A DNA stretch of 29,580 nt from Pelargonium nanum (lineage: Eukaryota; Streptophyta; Magnoliopsida; Geraniales; Geraniaceae), in NCBI GenBank assembly GCA_036897485.1, contig JAYMTF010000824.1, positions 1 to 29,580 on the forward strand. Direction: 5' to 3'. Below are positions 10,749 to 25,721 of the stretch, piece after piece. The translations under genes were made by a program, and so were the position numbers. Numbering within the stretch: the stretch's first letter is position 1; every line of letters begins with the position of its first letter. The notes beneath the pieces were generated by a model. That model saw only the letters and a program-made list of their open reading frames with translations. It ran no database searches and was not told where the DNA came from.

Positions 10749-12471
10749 TCATTCCTCCATTGGATGCACTTTCTTGAAATCATCAACGGCCTTCTCAAAC
10801 GTACTCCTCACATGCCGGCACATCAGCATCAAATCTTGGCATCCATCTTTTAAAACCTCCTTCGCTGGATCGCCTGTGAAATTCCATGCAAGAAACAACA
10901 TCGAAAGCTATGGTCACATCCCAAGTATCAACACTTCAAACAAATACGAATAGAAATCATTGTTACTAAAGCTGCTTGATAAGCAACCTATATGCAATCC
11001 TATATTACTCTAACTTCTAACTTCTACTTTCCAGTGCCATAGACGGTCTAGAAAAACGGAAACTTTGTACCACAAAATACTCGGGACACTACATGCTCTA
11101 TGTATCATTGGCCGATTTGGATGCTATCATTATCAATTATTACCATCCTAAACAATGCTAGCAGCGGGATCCATTTGCTTATCATTCTTTGAGACACTAT
11201 TAACCATGAACATAAGCAAGAGACAGCTGCACGATAAGCAACCTATATGCACCCCATATTTTTCTAACCTCTACGTTTGAATCCCATAGACAGTCTAGAA
11301 ACAGGGAAACGTTGCACCACAAAATACTCAGGACACTACATTCTCTTATGTTTCATTGTCCAATTTGGAAGCGATCATTATCAATTATTACAATGCTTGC
11401 AGCAGGATCCATTTGCTTATCATCCATTAATAGACTATTAACCATGAACATAAGCAAGAGACATACATAAAAAATGAAGTGAAAATATGACAAGAGAAAA
11501 CATATTACCAGTTGTTTGGACTCTAATATTTACTCGAGCCTCTGAAGGATGAGGAATGCTGTATCCACAAAATGACACTCTTGGACTGCAAGACAAGAGT
11601 TGCAGCATGCTTAGAAACACCTCAAATAGATACATCAGCAGTACTGAAATGTCCGTCCATATACACTCATGAATTTCAATTCCATAGTTGGTGAAGCAAA
11701 GCCAAAAAGGAAAGGAAAATGGGTTGATTCTACATCAATTAAGTTGTGGGTAGAGTGGGAGACTGCATAGACACAGGTACGAGATAAGACACAACACAGA
11801 TACGGCGACACACAACTTTTATAAAATCATAAACACGATACGTGAAGAATACATTCAATAATAATAAATGATAATTTATATTTTCAACATTAGTGCATAC
11901 AAGTTATATCAATTCATGCTCGTCAATGTGTTTTAGAGTATCGAACTAGTTCAATCGATTTAACTTAAGAAGAAAAAAAAAGGGGTATATGTAAGGGGTT
12001 TTTACACATGTTCTCTTAAAAACATTACTATAAAATCGGGGGCACGTATCCTAAGTGTGTCCGAGTGCCCAAGTGTCATCGCACACGTACGTTGATAATA
12101 TGAGAGTGTCCGGTGAGAGATTCTTGAATCTTCACAGGACAACTACTCGCATACAATACCAACATTCAAATGGTTAGCAATGTTCAAGCACATTATCATA
12201 CTACACTAGCTTTCTTCAAAAACTTAGAGCTTCAACAAATAAAAGACAGTTCCCTTGAAAGTTGAAATAATTAGAGCACAAAGCCACAAATAGAGCAAAT
12301 TTTCAAAATTAAGCAACATCAACATTACAAGCAATAAATTTACAAATAAAATATTTTAAAAAATACTGACTCTTGATTCAGTGTGAATCTGACAGCATTT
12401 GCGAGCGTGTGATCTTCATCAGTCAAAGAAAAAGTTGCCTTGCTATTATCCAAGAAGCTCCCGTGTTCCAT
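10749..12471 (-). CDS. RPAC2: RNA polymerase I/III shared subunit RPAC2 (AC19/Rpc19 type)
   Basis: Exons in reading order: 12471-12371, 11585-11509, 10873-10749; 100 aa. The protein opens MEHGSFLDNSKATFSLTDED, continues HTLANAVRFTLNQDPRVSF, GYSIPHPSEARVNIRVQTTG, and ends FEKAVDDFKKVHPMEE. This is the RPB11/AC19 dimerisation fold, which pairs with AC40 to seed assembly of RNA polymerases I and III in the nucleus; it is the eukaryotic counterpart of one bacterial alpha N-terminal domain. The first donor is the GTCAGT at 12370, not the GTATTT four bases on: only the former gives the conserved NQDPRV join. A leader intron (donor 12652) probably precedes the ATG, since good splice sites flank a T-rich stretch. 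It is on the short side for the family because the C-terminal tail is brief. It is divergent from TIM10. Confidence 0.95.
10970..11464 (-). repeat. diverged tandem duplication in RPAC2 intron 2
   Basis: Copy 1 (10970-11224) and copy 2 (11225 to about 11464) both begin AGCTGC, share GATAAGCAACCTATATGC near the start, and end in ACTATTAACCATGAACATA followed by AGCAAGAGACA. They share many blocks (ACCACAAAATACTC, GATCATTATCAATTATTA or close variants) with scattered substitutions and small gaps. The duplication is therefore clearly old compared with the 106-bp one in the AATF gene. No coding potential. Confidence 0.9.
11760..12125. repeat. probable dispersed repeat in RPAC2 intron 1
   Basis: The ends are rich in GACAC/GTGTCC words (left GACACAGGTACGAG and GGCGACACAC; right CGGGGGCACGTATCCTAAG and GTGTCCGAGTGCCC), unlike the surrounding AT-rich intron. 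Such words are typical of a dispersed plant repeat type I have seen but cannot name. Ends and target duplications were not resolved. Confidence 0.3.
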
Positions 12472-13093
12472 TGCAGCCTACAATTCTGTAATTCAAAATT
12501 TCAAAAAAAAAAAAAAAAAATCCAGCAATAAGTTTCTGCAAAATCTGGGCTAAGTCTATGTTTGGCTTCCGAGAAAATTTACAGTCTTTGAAAGTTTCCT
12601 AAATTTTCCCGGGAACCAAACAACCGTAAATCAAACACAGAGAGGACAGTACCTGAACCGTCGAGCTCGATTAAGCAGAGGAGGCTCTCAAGGTCGAACT
12701 GGTCCAGTTTTCACGTTAAAAAAATAATATGCAGTGTATATACTCACACTGGAAAAGTGTACGCACTAGAAACTTCTCGTATTTAAAAGCATGATGGTGA
12801 CGTGTCATGATCACATTGGTTTAAAATCTTGGGCCTTTTTAAAATTGGTCCATATTGTTCACACCTTAGTAAACCCTAAAACCCTAGTTTGAGTTCAGCT
12901 TATATACCCACGAACTGCACATCTTAGGGGTTTCGCTAACACTGTTATTTGCTGTATCGTCTTCGATCTCGAGAAAAGAAACCGAAATCTCAGAGAGTAA
13001 GAATTGCAGAACTTCAGATTATTTTCTGTTCCAGTTATCACTGTAGCTTTAATTGTATGTTCGTTTGTTTCTGTGATTGTTTCAGGATCTCTA
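12472..13093. promoter_or_regulatory. divergent promoter and leaders of RPAC2 and TIM10
   Basis: This 622-bp region separates the two start codons. On the TIM10 side are a site II element TGGGCCT (12830-12836), a telo-box AAACCCTAA (12871-12879) with an overlapping AAACCCTAG (12878-12886), and a TATA box (TATATA, 12901-12906). TIM10 probably has an 89-bp leader intron (12997-13085; donor GAGTAAGA, acceptor GTTTCAG). RPAC2 probably has a leader exon ending at 12653. TGGGCC is palindromic in its core, so it could serve both genes. Telo-box plus site II is known from plant genes for ribosomal and mitochondrial proteins. Confidence 0.65.
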
Positions 13094-14811
13094 ATGGCTG
13101 CCAATAATGCACCAACCGGAATTGAAAAGGAACAGGTACGTTACACGAAATGAAGCTTTTTGATGTTTGATTGGTTAGGATTGGGATTTGGTTATGGTAG
13201 ATCTTTGTTCATAGTTTGGAAATTACAATTTTAAAAATCAATTATAGCTGTGATGTTATCAAGGTTACAAATTCCGGTTTGTGCCATCAGATTATTTAGT
13301 GTTTTTGCATAATTAGATTTGGTCAATTTTGTTGTCATTCAATTAGTTGGCTTTAGTTTTCACACTATCTTCAGCAATTGGTTCTAATTGTTGTTTTGTA
13401 TATGACAATTGTGCAGATGTTTTTTATGGCAGAGAAGGAGATGGAGTATCGGGTAGAACTGTTTAACAAGTAGGTATTCTACATTGCTAATTACTTGAAT
13501 ATGTGTGTGTATTAGAATGGGAATGTTGTGTTTGATATCAATTTTTGTTAGTGTGATCTATTAACTCATGAGTTCAACAGGAATGTTTCATTTCAAGTGT
13601 TTCATTGGTAGATAGACTTGTATTCTATTTTTGAAAAGATTTGAGCTATCCTTTACAGAATGCACATGAAATTGTTCGATTAATGGGATTTAGAGTAAGA
13701 TGCTCTTGATAAAAGTGACCAGGATGCATGCCACAAATAGTACCTAGAATGATAGGTGTCAATTTTACTGATATAGCAAAGTGATTGTTGCATTGCAATA
13801 TTTGTTTGTTGTTCTAAGTTTCTTTTTTGTTTGTTTGACTTCAGGCTTACCCAGGTCTGTTTTAACAAGTGTGTTGATAAGAGGTATGGGTTCTTTCCTT
13901 TTTGGAATAACTTTACTGTAGAGGGTTGTAATGTTGGTAGATTCTGACTGTATTTAGAATCCATGTTTGTTCCTTTGGGACTTTAGCTGTAATCTTAAAA
14001 GTTGAAGAAGGTAGATTGATGGGGAAGTAGCAGTACTAATACCTATCCCGTCCATTTCCAGGTACAAGGACTCTGAACTAAATATGGGTGAAAACAGTTG
14101 CATTGATCGTTGTGTTTCAAAATATTGGCATGTAAGTGTCCCATATCTTTACTTTTGTTTCACTTCTATGTTCTCTTGTTTAAATTTGATAGATTGATAC
14201 CTTTTCTATACATGTTTGAGTAAAATCTTGTACTTATCATTGGAAAAAGCTTGTGTGTCTGCTAGTTGTAGTCATAATGTTCAATTTGCCATTCTAGCAA
14301 CAAGTCATCACATTTTTCAAGTCTGAATATTAATCTTCTCAATATATGTGAGTGACATACATGGTAAAGTGCATGGATATGTATAATATCGTTCACATTT
14401 GTCTTCAATCAAATTCATTTTCTGCAGCAGACCCACTCTGCTTCCGTCAACCCTAGATGCTATTATCCCTGCAGCTGATTATTTGTTATTTTGCTTTTCA
14501 ACAGCTATCATTGTGTACTTGTGTGATGTAAACTGTAACAGTTGTGTTCTATTTGATTTTGCATGTATCCATTTCATTGTTTCCCGTATCATTATCAATT
14601 AGGGTACTAGGTCTTCTGTTTTTCTATATACCCTAGATGCTATGGTCATGTTACCTTTTTCTTCCCAATTTCCATTATTCTAGTGCTTCATGCTCCAATA
14701 TGTTGTCGAAATAGGACTTAGTGGTGGTTTTGTAATTTCCCCCCATTTTTTTTTCATCAGGTGACGACTCTGGTTGGCCAGCTGCTTGGAACTGGAAGAC
14801 CTCCAATGTGA
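13094..14811 (+). CDS. TIM10: mitochondrial intermembrane-space chaperone Tim10
   Basis: Exons 13094-13135, 13417-13469, 13845-13883, 14062-14131 and 14761-14811 give 84 aa, the usual plant Tim10 size. The twin CX3C motifs are present: C37-FNK-C41 and C58-IDR-C62. These form two disulfides joining a helical hairpin after import through the Mia40 pathway. Tim10 joins Tim9 in a hexamer that carries hydrophobic carrier and beta-barrel precursors across the intermembrane space. The family-typical MEYRVELFNKL helix precedes the first motif and SKYWHVTTLVGQLLG follows the second. Exon 2 must end at AACAA (13469), because extending it by a few bases runs into a stop; this also gives the conserved FNKLTQVCF join. 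The gene is convergent with BSK5. Confidence 0.97.
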
Positions 14812-15584
14812 AGATCCACATCAAATACATTCTTATAGCTAGCTGCCAAGCAAAGTTTGAGTTTGATGCTTTGTCATTTCTTGCTTCTTTTTAACTTATT
14901 AACGAGGTCATTCCATTTTGTTGTTTAAGAATGAATTAGCGGCAGTTTTGTATTGATGCTGCCTCCAAAGTATAAACTGGAAATCAATTTGGGCTCTAAT
15001 ATGGTCCTTTAGCAACAAGGAGCAGATGGAAATTCATAGTTTCATAGTTCTAAATCAAGTTTGTTATTAATCCATTTTCTATAAACCTTTTGAACGACAA
15101 TTGTTGAGTAATAAACTATCCATTTTGTGGATGATTCATATAGCCTGTGACAATTGTTGGTTAAATATCAGTTTATTTTGTTAAGGTGTTGCCAATCTAC
15201 TTTCAAATTGTGGAATCATGCCATAACTGCAAGAGGAAGCACTTTATACAATAACCAAATGTCAATAGCTCCAAATGATTATACTATGCAAGAGGTCCCA
15301 AACAAGTCCTAAGCCATGGTCATCATAATTTTGCTGTAGATTGAAGTACAAAACAAACTCAAAATTCTTTCATATCACTGCAATTGGAATATTTGTAGGG
15401 TACACAACTTTGAGGACAAACTGTTACACCTATCTTGCTACAAAAGCTTCTTTATAAAAATAATAAAAAGGAGAAATGAAGCCAAACAACACCAATACAT
15501 AAATATTACAACTAACCCTCCTCTGGTGCTGAGATAGGTACAAGAATACTTGAATGAAGCAAAGAAAAACCTGTATGTACAATT
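14812..15584. other. convergent 3' regions of TIM10 and BSK5
   Basis: AT-rich sequence with no recognised gene. AATAAA-like words occur on both strands (for example TAATAAACTATC near 15110 on the plus strand, and the TTTATAAAAATAATAAAAAG region near 15450), so the two transcripts probably end here close together. Confidence 0.4.
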
Positions 15585-19124
<3,540 letters not shown>

Positions 19125-19470
19125 TGCTTCTCTTAAAATCAAATCTCTGATCTCTGTATCAGTTTTCTTGGAGAAACAGAGGTTCTTCTGGGGCAAAGGG
19201 TTTAGGGGTTGGTCAGAAAATGAGCTAAGCTAAGTAGACAAAAACAAGTGTGTGTGTGAGAGAGAGAAATATAAATTACTTTTCTGTTTGGCAAGATAGA
19301 AAGTGAAAGAAAATTAAAAAGCTTTTTTCTTCGGATCCACGGATTTACAGATTTCCGTTTCAAGCTTGTGTGTAATTTTACTACTGGTAGAGTACTGATA
19401 CTGTCACTGCCTTTTTTTTCTCTTTCTCTCACCAACTCATCATTCCCTCGTTTCCGATTCATGGTTTCTT
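19125..19470 (-). promoter_or_regulatory. BSK5 5' leader and proximal promoter
   Basis: On the minus strand a CT-rich leader (CTCTCTCTCACACACACAC, about 19249-19268) and T-rich tracts precede the start codon at 19124. No clear TATA box or named element was identified; the CT repeat is of the type common just downstream of plant transcription starts. Confidence 0.4.
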
Positions 19471-22400
19471 TTTTAAATTATTAGTATTATTCTGTTCTGG
19501 TTTCGGTTTCGGTTTCCCTCCAGCGCAAATCAGTGCGCGTGTGGTACACAGAATTTTGAAAAAAGGTAATATGATGGTGCCACGTGCAGAGCATACAGGC
19601 TGGTGGTTCACGGCTCACGAGGAGTGTGGAGTTGCGCTGTTTTCGGTGTTTGTCATTTTCGTTCATGTTATTATTACATGGCATGAGAAATGAGGGCTGA
19701 GAGAGGAGGTGTCAATTGGATTTTGGATTGAATTTAAATTTTCCAAAAAAAAAAAGTTAGATTTGCTTCGAAAGAGGTTTAGAATGGATTGAATTTTAAA
19801 TAATAGTGTAATATGTGTTAATTTAGACAAATTTAATCGGATCAATATTTATGTTCGATTTAATCTGATTTTAAATTGGATCAGACTAGTTTAGAGTTGA
19901 TTTTATTTCGAATTTTCGCATATTCAGATTTAATTTATCAGTTTTAAAGCTGAAACATTCATTCAGTGTTGTGAGTATATGATAATTCGAACTAATAAAA
20001 TCAAATCAATCACAATTTTTTTTACCGAAAAGTATTTAGACATACATGATTTTCATATATGAAATTAGGAAAAGTTGGCTTATTCTTAATTTATTTTCAT
20101 CACACTCTGGAGTTGATAATAAGTGAGAGTATAATAATTACATTCATAATATAAAATAATAATGGGATGGAGCTTTCGGCCCCAATTGGGAAGCATAATG
20201 CCTCAAAATGAGAAGTATGTTCTTGCTGGCATAAAGAGATACACTCAAATAATCATTTGTTGTATTTTTTATAATATATTTTTGTGCCCAGATTTGTTGT
20301 CTCGTATTTTTATTTATTTTTCTTAATATTTGTTTGATTACTTTACAGTTCATCCTATTATTACCAAACAGGTTATTTACATGTAGTTAATGTCGTGTAT
20401 ATTTTTTAATCGCTCAAAAATTACTCTTAATCATATAAGAGCTTCTTTGCCACCGGGACAAGGCACTTCTAATTAAAAAAATTAAAGTTTACTAACATAT
20501 ACTATGATTTCGGGGGACTGACATGAGTCGCTGCCTACTACGACTGCTCTTAACTCCGTTAATGCACGTTCGTACGTAAGAATATGCAGTTTCATTGACA
20601 TGTGTCATAATTGTTTAGAAGTCTATTATTTTTCATTGTTTTTCTAATTTCGCCTCTATTCTCAGACAAAAAATATTTGATATTCTACAAACAACTACAA
20701 GTGACTTTATGTAAAACTTACATGCACCATCACCACATGCGTCAATAGACTTTCTTTCACGAAATAATAGCAATCTACAACACACACAAGGAAAGGTTGA
20801 CATGTGAAGGAGCAGAAGAGGATGTAATATATGTTCATATCCAACTAGAATCAATGAGTTGGTTAAAAAAAAACTCCAAATTTTTAAATAAAACAAAAGA
20901 AGAGTACTAGAGGTCTCTTTACCAAGATAAGATAGCCTCAAATGGTGATGAAAGCCTTCAAACCAAGTTGTGTATGTTCTTGACCAACCCCTTTCAAGCT
21001 CACTTGTTTGTTTGTGCCTCCAATCATTTACTTCAACATCCACTTGACATGAAATGTGTTTTTTTCTTATAAGAAAAAGGAGTCTTCACCACTATCCATA
21101 GCTTGCAAAAACCTCCCACACTATGTGGTCTCCACACCACATGGCCTATCAAGATTTCAAGTGAAAATGCAGATTAGACTCTCTGTCTCTGGGATCTGTT
21201 TAGATAGGATTTTGGGGAAGCATGAGAGCTTGATCATTTCTCCAATTTCTGCTGTAATATTTACTATCTCTATGGGGTTCTTCTTTTCATGTAACTTCTC
21301 TTGTACTTCTATTCACAATGGATTTAACGGCAATGAGCTCTCTATCTTCTTTTATCGGTCCACCTCCAAAATTGAAAACAAGAATGAGTTAATCTCTTTA
21401 TCTATCTCTCGTGCGTCTGACTGCAAAGTCAATACATGATTGCAAGTAAAGAGGCGTGTTGGAATATAATATTAACATTTGAATGCGGACTTTAGCTATC
21501 TGCTTAACCTTTTCTTTTATTTGAGTTAGTTCTCTGATAATTCTTGATCAAAGGTTATGGACCACTCATATATGCAATTCCTTCAACAACACATGGTGTG
21601 TCTCCAGCAAGCCTTTTTACTTCCAAGCTTCTTGTTTTTATACTAATAATTTTGAGATCAAAGTGACATTTCACTGGTTTTTTGTTGACAGCATTTGACA
21701 TGAAGGTCCTTTGGGTCCTGATCATGCTGGTGCTGAGAAAGGTGTGAGCAGATTATATAGGGTTGGCTGGAAATGAGAGGTGCATGGAGATGTATAATGG
21801 TAGCTTTCTTTTTGAAGAATTTGACATGGTGTAGGACAGTGTAGCATTGGAGGGTGGCTGTTCAATTAGTACTGAAGTTTGCTGAAAAGAGAAAAGGAAA
21901 TTTAAGGCATGTGATGTTGCAAGTGATGTTTGTTTCCAATTTCAAAATAAATAAAAAAATTCCAACATTCTATGAGAAGTGATTTCAAAGAGTATAGGTG
22001 GTCCTGGGTAGGATATCAGACAGGAAGAGCATTATTGAATAGCATCATTGGCTCAACAAGGCATCACAAACACTACTAACCACAAGCCACCTTTCCTTTC
22101 CTTGTTGCTTTTCATAAACAAAGTTTAGGTAATAAACACTATATTAGTTGTTTGGTAAAATACATGAAATGAGTAAATGACTACTTAAAAGAGACAATCT
22201 CCTTTCAGGAATTGATTCCTGTAAAAGCTCAATGCCTCCGGTGAGATTTGTCGATTTGACATCCTTTAAGGAGGAGAGATAACACGTAAATTACTTTCTT
22301 GCTCTTATACAATGCAATTGAGACGTCATTATTCCGTTATATTGACTTATAAAATGCTAGATATTGTTTTCACAAATGAGGATGATTTGATTCTTCGGTA

Positions 22401-22890
22401 AGGTAGACCAAATCCGATTTGTTATACTAGTTTCAATTACTCATTAGTGTTCATTGTGGCAATATTGTTTATTTGGTCATTTCAACTATTGACACTTCCA
22501 AAAAGTTGTTTTTAAGCCAACATATGCTCAACTATTATACGAATCTCAACTTTTTAGAACAACTTCTTACAATTTCAACCACTCTCTTATATTGTTTCAT
22601 GTTTCCAAGCAAGGCCTCAATCCTTCAACCATTAGTTTCAGCTTTCAGCTTTTAGTTGAGCTGAATAAGCTGATATTATGTGCAATGAATCTTGGATTTG
22701 ATTATATTCAGCACTGACAAAACTCAGTGCAACTTTCAAAGAGAGAAGAACCAAGAGCATCTGAGGTTTTACAATAAGTGTATACAGCAAAAGAGCAAAC
22801 TACCATTCACTTAAACTATATCATACACAATTAAACTGATGAAGATAGTTTCTCTAGTCTGGAAATAAATATGTAGCTGTACATTATTCT
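19471..22890. other. large AT-rich intergenic region
   Basis: From 19700 to 20640 the sequence is very AT-rich, with repeated GGATTGAATTT-like words that suggest old repeat material. A patch at about 20930-21450 has more balanced composition and holds two frames of 136 (-) and 127 (+) codons with no recognised domain. From 21450 to 22890 I see no gene, miRNA or tRNA. The DUF3527 3' UTR must occupy the last few hundred bases. Confidence 0.4.
20633..21043 (-). other. unrecognised 136-codon ORF
   Basis: The first 45 residues (MDVEVNDWRHKQTSELERGW and on, with TYTTWFEGFHHHLRL) have a mixed, protein-like composition. The rest is hydrophobic low-complexity sequence of the kind seen in AT-rich DNA. 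No domain, splice pattern or promoter was recognised. It could be the edge of an unannotated exon or a non-coding transcript. Confidence 0.15.
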
Positions 22891-25709
22891 CTACACCCTC
22901 CCAACTGGAGAAAGAGGTGGATATGACACATATTTTGCAGGAACCTCTCCTTCTACTTGATTAATAACAACTCTGCTTCCATCATTTCGCTGCACCAATA
23001 CGGTTCCCTCTGAAGCCTTTCCCTCAAACATGTCACTTGATTCTGGGAATTCACACGATCTGCGACTGTCTAGAATTGCTATACATGTCGAGAAAGCTTG
23101 TACAAATGACAGTGATGAATTGAACTCAACTGAAAAGATCCCATCCTTGAACGGCGCCAAGCTGAGAGCTGGCTGGTTTTCTTCTGCTCCTTCCTGCAGT
23201 TAACATTTCAAAAGATATATAAAATAGTTTACTTTGCAACCCTTGGAAAATTAGTTTGGTCCGAGCAAAGGATCGGTACCTGAGAGAAAAGCTTAAACTG
23301 ATCTTTGCTCAAAGATGAGCTTGATTTCTTGGTGAGTTGTTGATTTGAGTTAGCAAGAATCTTCAGTTTACATCCCAAATCCCACCCCCCACAATCACAT
23401 GATCCTCCTGATCTCCAACGCTGGACCAGGGATGATGGCTCTCCATTACTTGGTAGACTGTGAGTGCCACTTGGGAGTATCACTGTCGTCCTTATACCTT
23501 CTTGATTAGTACTGACTAGAGACCGATTGTGTCCAGTCGAATTTCGATGCATCTTATTTGGCATTGTGACAACAATAGCTGCAAGCTCATTGTTTGGCTG
23601 GAAGTTTGATGTTCCCTGATCTTCCTCTCCCAGATCCACAGAAAACAAAACAAATTCTTTCATCCTAAAGGGATCTGTAGAGTTAGGTCCGGTCGAGTTA
23701 GAGGAGTGAGCATCAAAAACTCTCATCTGTGCAACAACATCAGGGATGAAGTCATGACCTTTTCCTTTGCCTCCTGGAATTATCCAACTTCCCGATTTTT
23801 TCTTGACTTCTCGGATGGTGAAAAATGTATAGATGCAGCTGTGCTCGTCCTTTCTTGATGTGCTTAGCTTCAATGTTGCTGCAAAAATGTCATTGTTGTT
23901 ATCAACAGCAAATGTGAATAGGGGCAGTCCATTCTTGACAGCAACTCGCAGAAGGGCTTGAAAAGTTGACGATCCATGCTTCTTGCCCTGACATGAATCG
24001 TTCATGTCAGTTCCCTTGTAAGCATCTGAATCTAATTTCCCTTTTCCCAACTGCTCTGTTGAAGAATATATTAATGATCTCCGAGCACCTGTCCGCGACA
24101 TGGAATCTTTCTGTGATGGCTCGGTGGCTGCCTTTGGCTTCATCAGTGGGGCCAATAACCTTCTCAAGGGACTACTAGATCTGGCTTTGCCTGTAGAATT
24201 TGGTTTACCGTCACTTGAACGGTCCAAGCTAGTAGAAACTACATTGTTCTCTGAACCAGATTTTGAGCTAGGCTCATGTTGTGCAGTTACACCCTCCTTA
24301 TGGCCAGAACTTTTGCTTATCTTAGCCATACCGATGCCAAGTCGGCGAAATGGTGAAGTGCTTCTTGGTTTTTCACCTGCTGCTTCACTAGCTTTCAGTT
24401 TTGTTCCCTTGGATGCTTGTTCAGCTGCTGCTTTGCTAGCTTTCGTATTCAATTCCTTAGAAGGCTTTCTTTCCATTGATGTAGGGCGTGTAATGGTAGA
24501 TTTTGTTTCTCGAAGATTTTTGCCTCTGGAAGGACTGACTCCTCTCTGAGCTGAAGGTGGAAACTTCATGATCTCTGCATCTAAAGAGCCAGCAGGATGC
24601 TCCAACTGTGAGAATTCATTGCTATTAACGTCACGAGGAAGTGGACATGAGTGTGGAACACCCGACATGAGCTCTACATGGTATGCATCCTTAGATCTCT
24701 CTGAAAAACTCATTCTACTTGCTTCTGCCAATCTTTGACCAACCACATTTGTTTGACTAGAAACCGGGGACACTCCAGATTGATTGTTCTGCGGACGATC
24801 TCTAGGCAACAGGAGGACTACTGCTTTTTGCCTATCAGGAACACCTTGGTCAACACTACTTGATTCGTGCTCTATCAACTTTTCGGCTCTCCTTGCAAAT
24901 TCAGGATATCGAGTCCTCGTTTTTCCCTTCGGGAAAGATACCACTTCATTTACACTCTTTGGCATAGCTCTAATTTCTCTACTGATATTTGGGTGTGACA
25001 CTTTACTCTTGTGCTGCCCCGGTATAACTTCATGGTTTTTGTGAAAGGGTTGATCTGTGCGGACGAACTTAAACCTCCCATTCGCAATGTCACTTTGAGC
25101 AGCTTTGGGATCTTGGAACTTCCCAGCACTTTCCATAGAGGATCTAGCAGCAGAAAAATGACCGCTTCCGGGAGATGCCATTAGATGATATTGCAATGAA
25201 AGACGCCGCATCCTTTCACGAGCAGGAGAGCAACTGTGTCGTCGGTTGGAATCAATAGACGGTCCATCTGTAGAGAAATATGAGGACGAATAACTACTGG
25301 AAGGTGAACACCTGGTACTTCTGCTGCATGGCATCTGTTTCTGGCTGTACTGCCATTTTTCAAGAAGCCTCCAGTCAAGGACCCCAAAATTTAAAACTTT
25401 TTCCCGGGGCTTTTCTTTTCTTTCCAGATAACCCGGCACACTTGTCATGTACTTAACAAGCTCTTCTTCTTTAGTCCCCTGTATATAAATCTGCTGCTTT
25501 TGCTCGCTCCAGGAAGTTCTCGGTGGAACAGCTTTTACATTTTTTGTAATTGCATCATGGAGATCTGCATATGACACCCGAGGCCTTTCTGTTTTCAACT
25601 TCTCTTGCAACGGTGGACTCTGGCTTTCCTGAGGCTGTATGGTTGTCTCAAGAGCTCTCGAGGATATTCGACCCCTTAAATTCTTCTTCAGATCTAAATG
25701 GCATTCCAT
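22891..25709 (-). CDS. DUF3527-domain protein of unknown function
   Basis: Coding exons in reading order 25709-23280 and 23193-22891; 910 aa, with the join reading KLFSQ then EGAEENQPALSLAPF. The N-terminal part (1-130) has conserved-looking pieces (RVSYADLHDAITKNVKAVPP, VLNFGVLDWRLLEKWQYS). The middle is long, Ser/Arg/Lys-rich and probably disordered, with two similar basic motifs, RSTSPFRRL (about 448) and RSSSPLRRL (about 507). The C-terminal DUF3527 region (about 580-880) has NGLPLFTFAVDNNNDIFAAT, CIYTFFTIREVKKKSGSW, SGGSCDCGGWDLGCKLKIL and FKDGIFSVEFNSSLSFVQAF. The family is plant-specific and has no established function known to me. The start was chosen as the first Met of the long frame; in-frame stops lie upstream. 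Its leader exon is over 1.5 kb away and carries an upstream ORF. Confidence 0.92.
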
Positions 25710-25721
25710 AGACTGAATAGA

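Noticed and set aside
20980-21000. TTCTTGACC resemblance to a TAS3 tasiRNA
   Set aside because: Only the first nine bases agree, and no miR390 site (AGCTCAGGAGGG complement) was seen nearby.
21715-21745. Resemblance to the complement of miR167 (GATCATGCTGG)
   Set aside because: Only the middle 11 bases match. The part that would pair with the miRNA 5' end is mismatched, and no miR167-like sequence or hairpin lies nearby.
24100-24549. 149-codon plus-strand frame inside the DUF3527 gene
   Set aside because: It lies wholly antisense to the long conserved DUF3527 coding exon and has no domain of its own.
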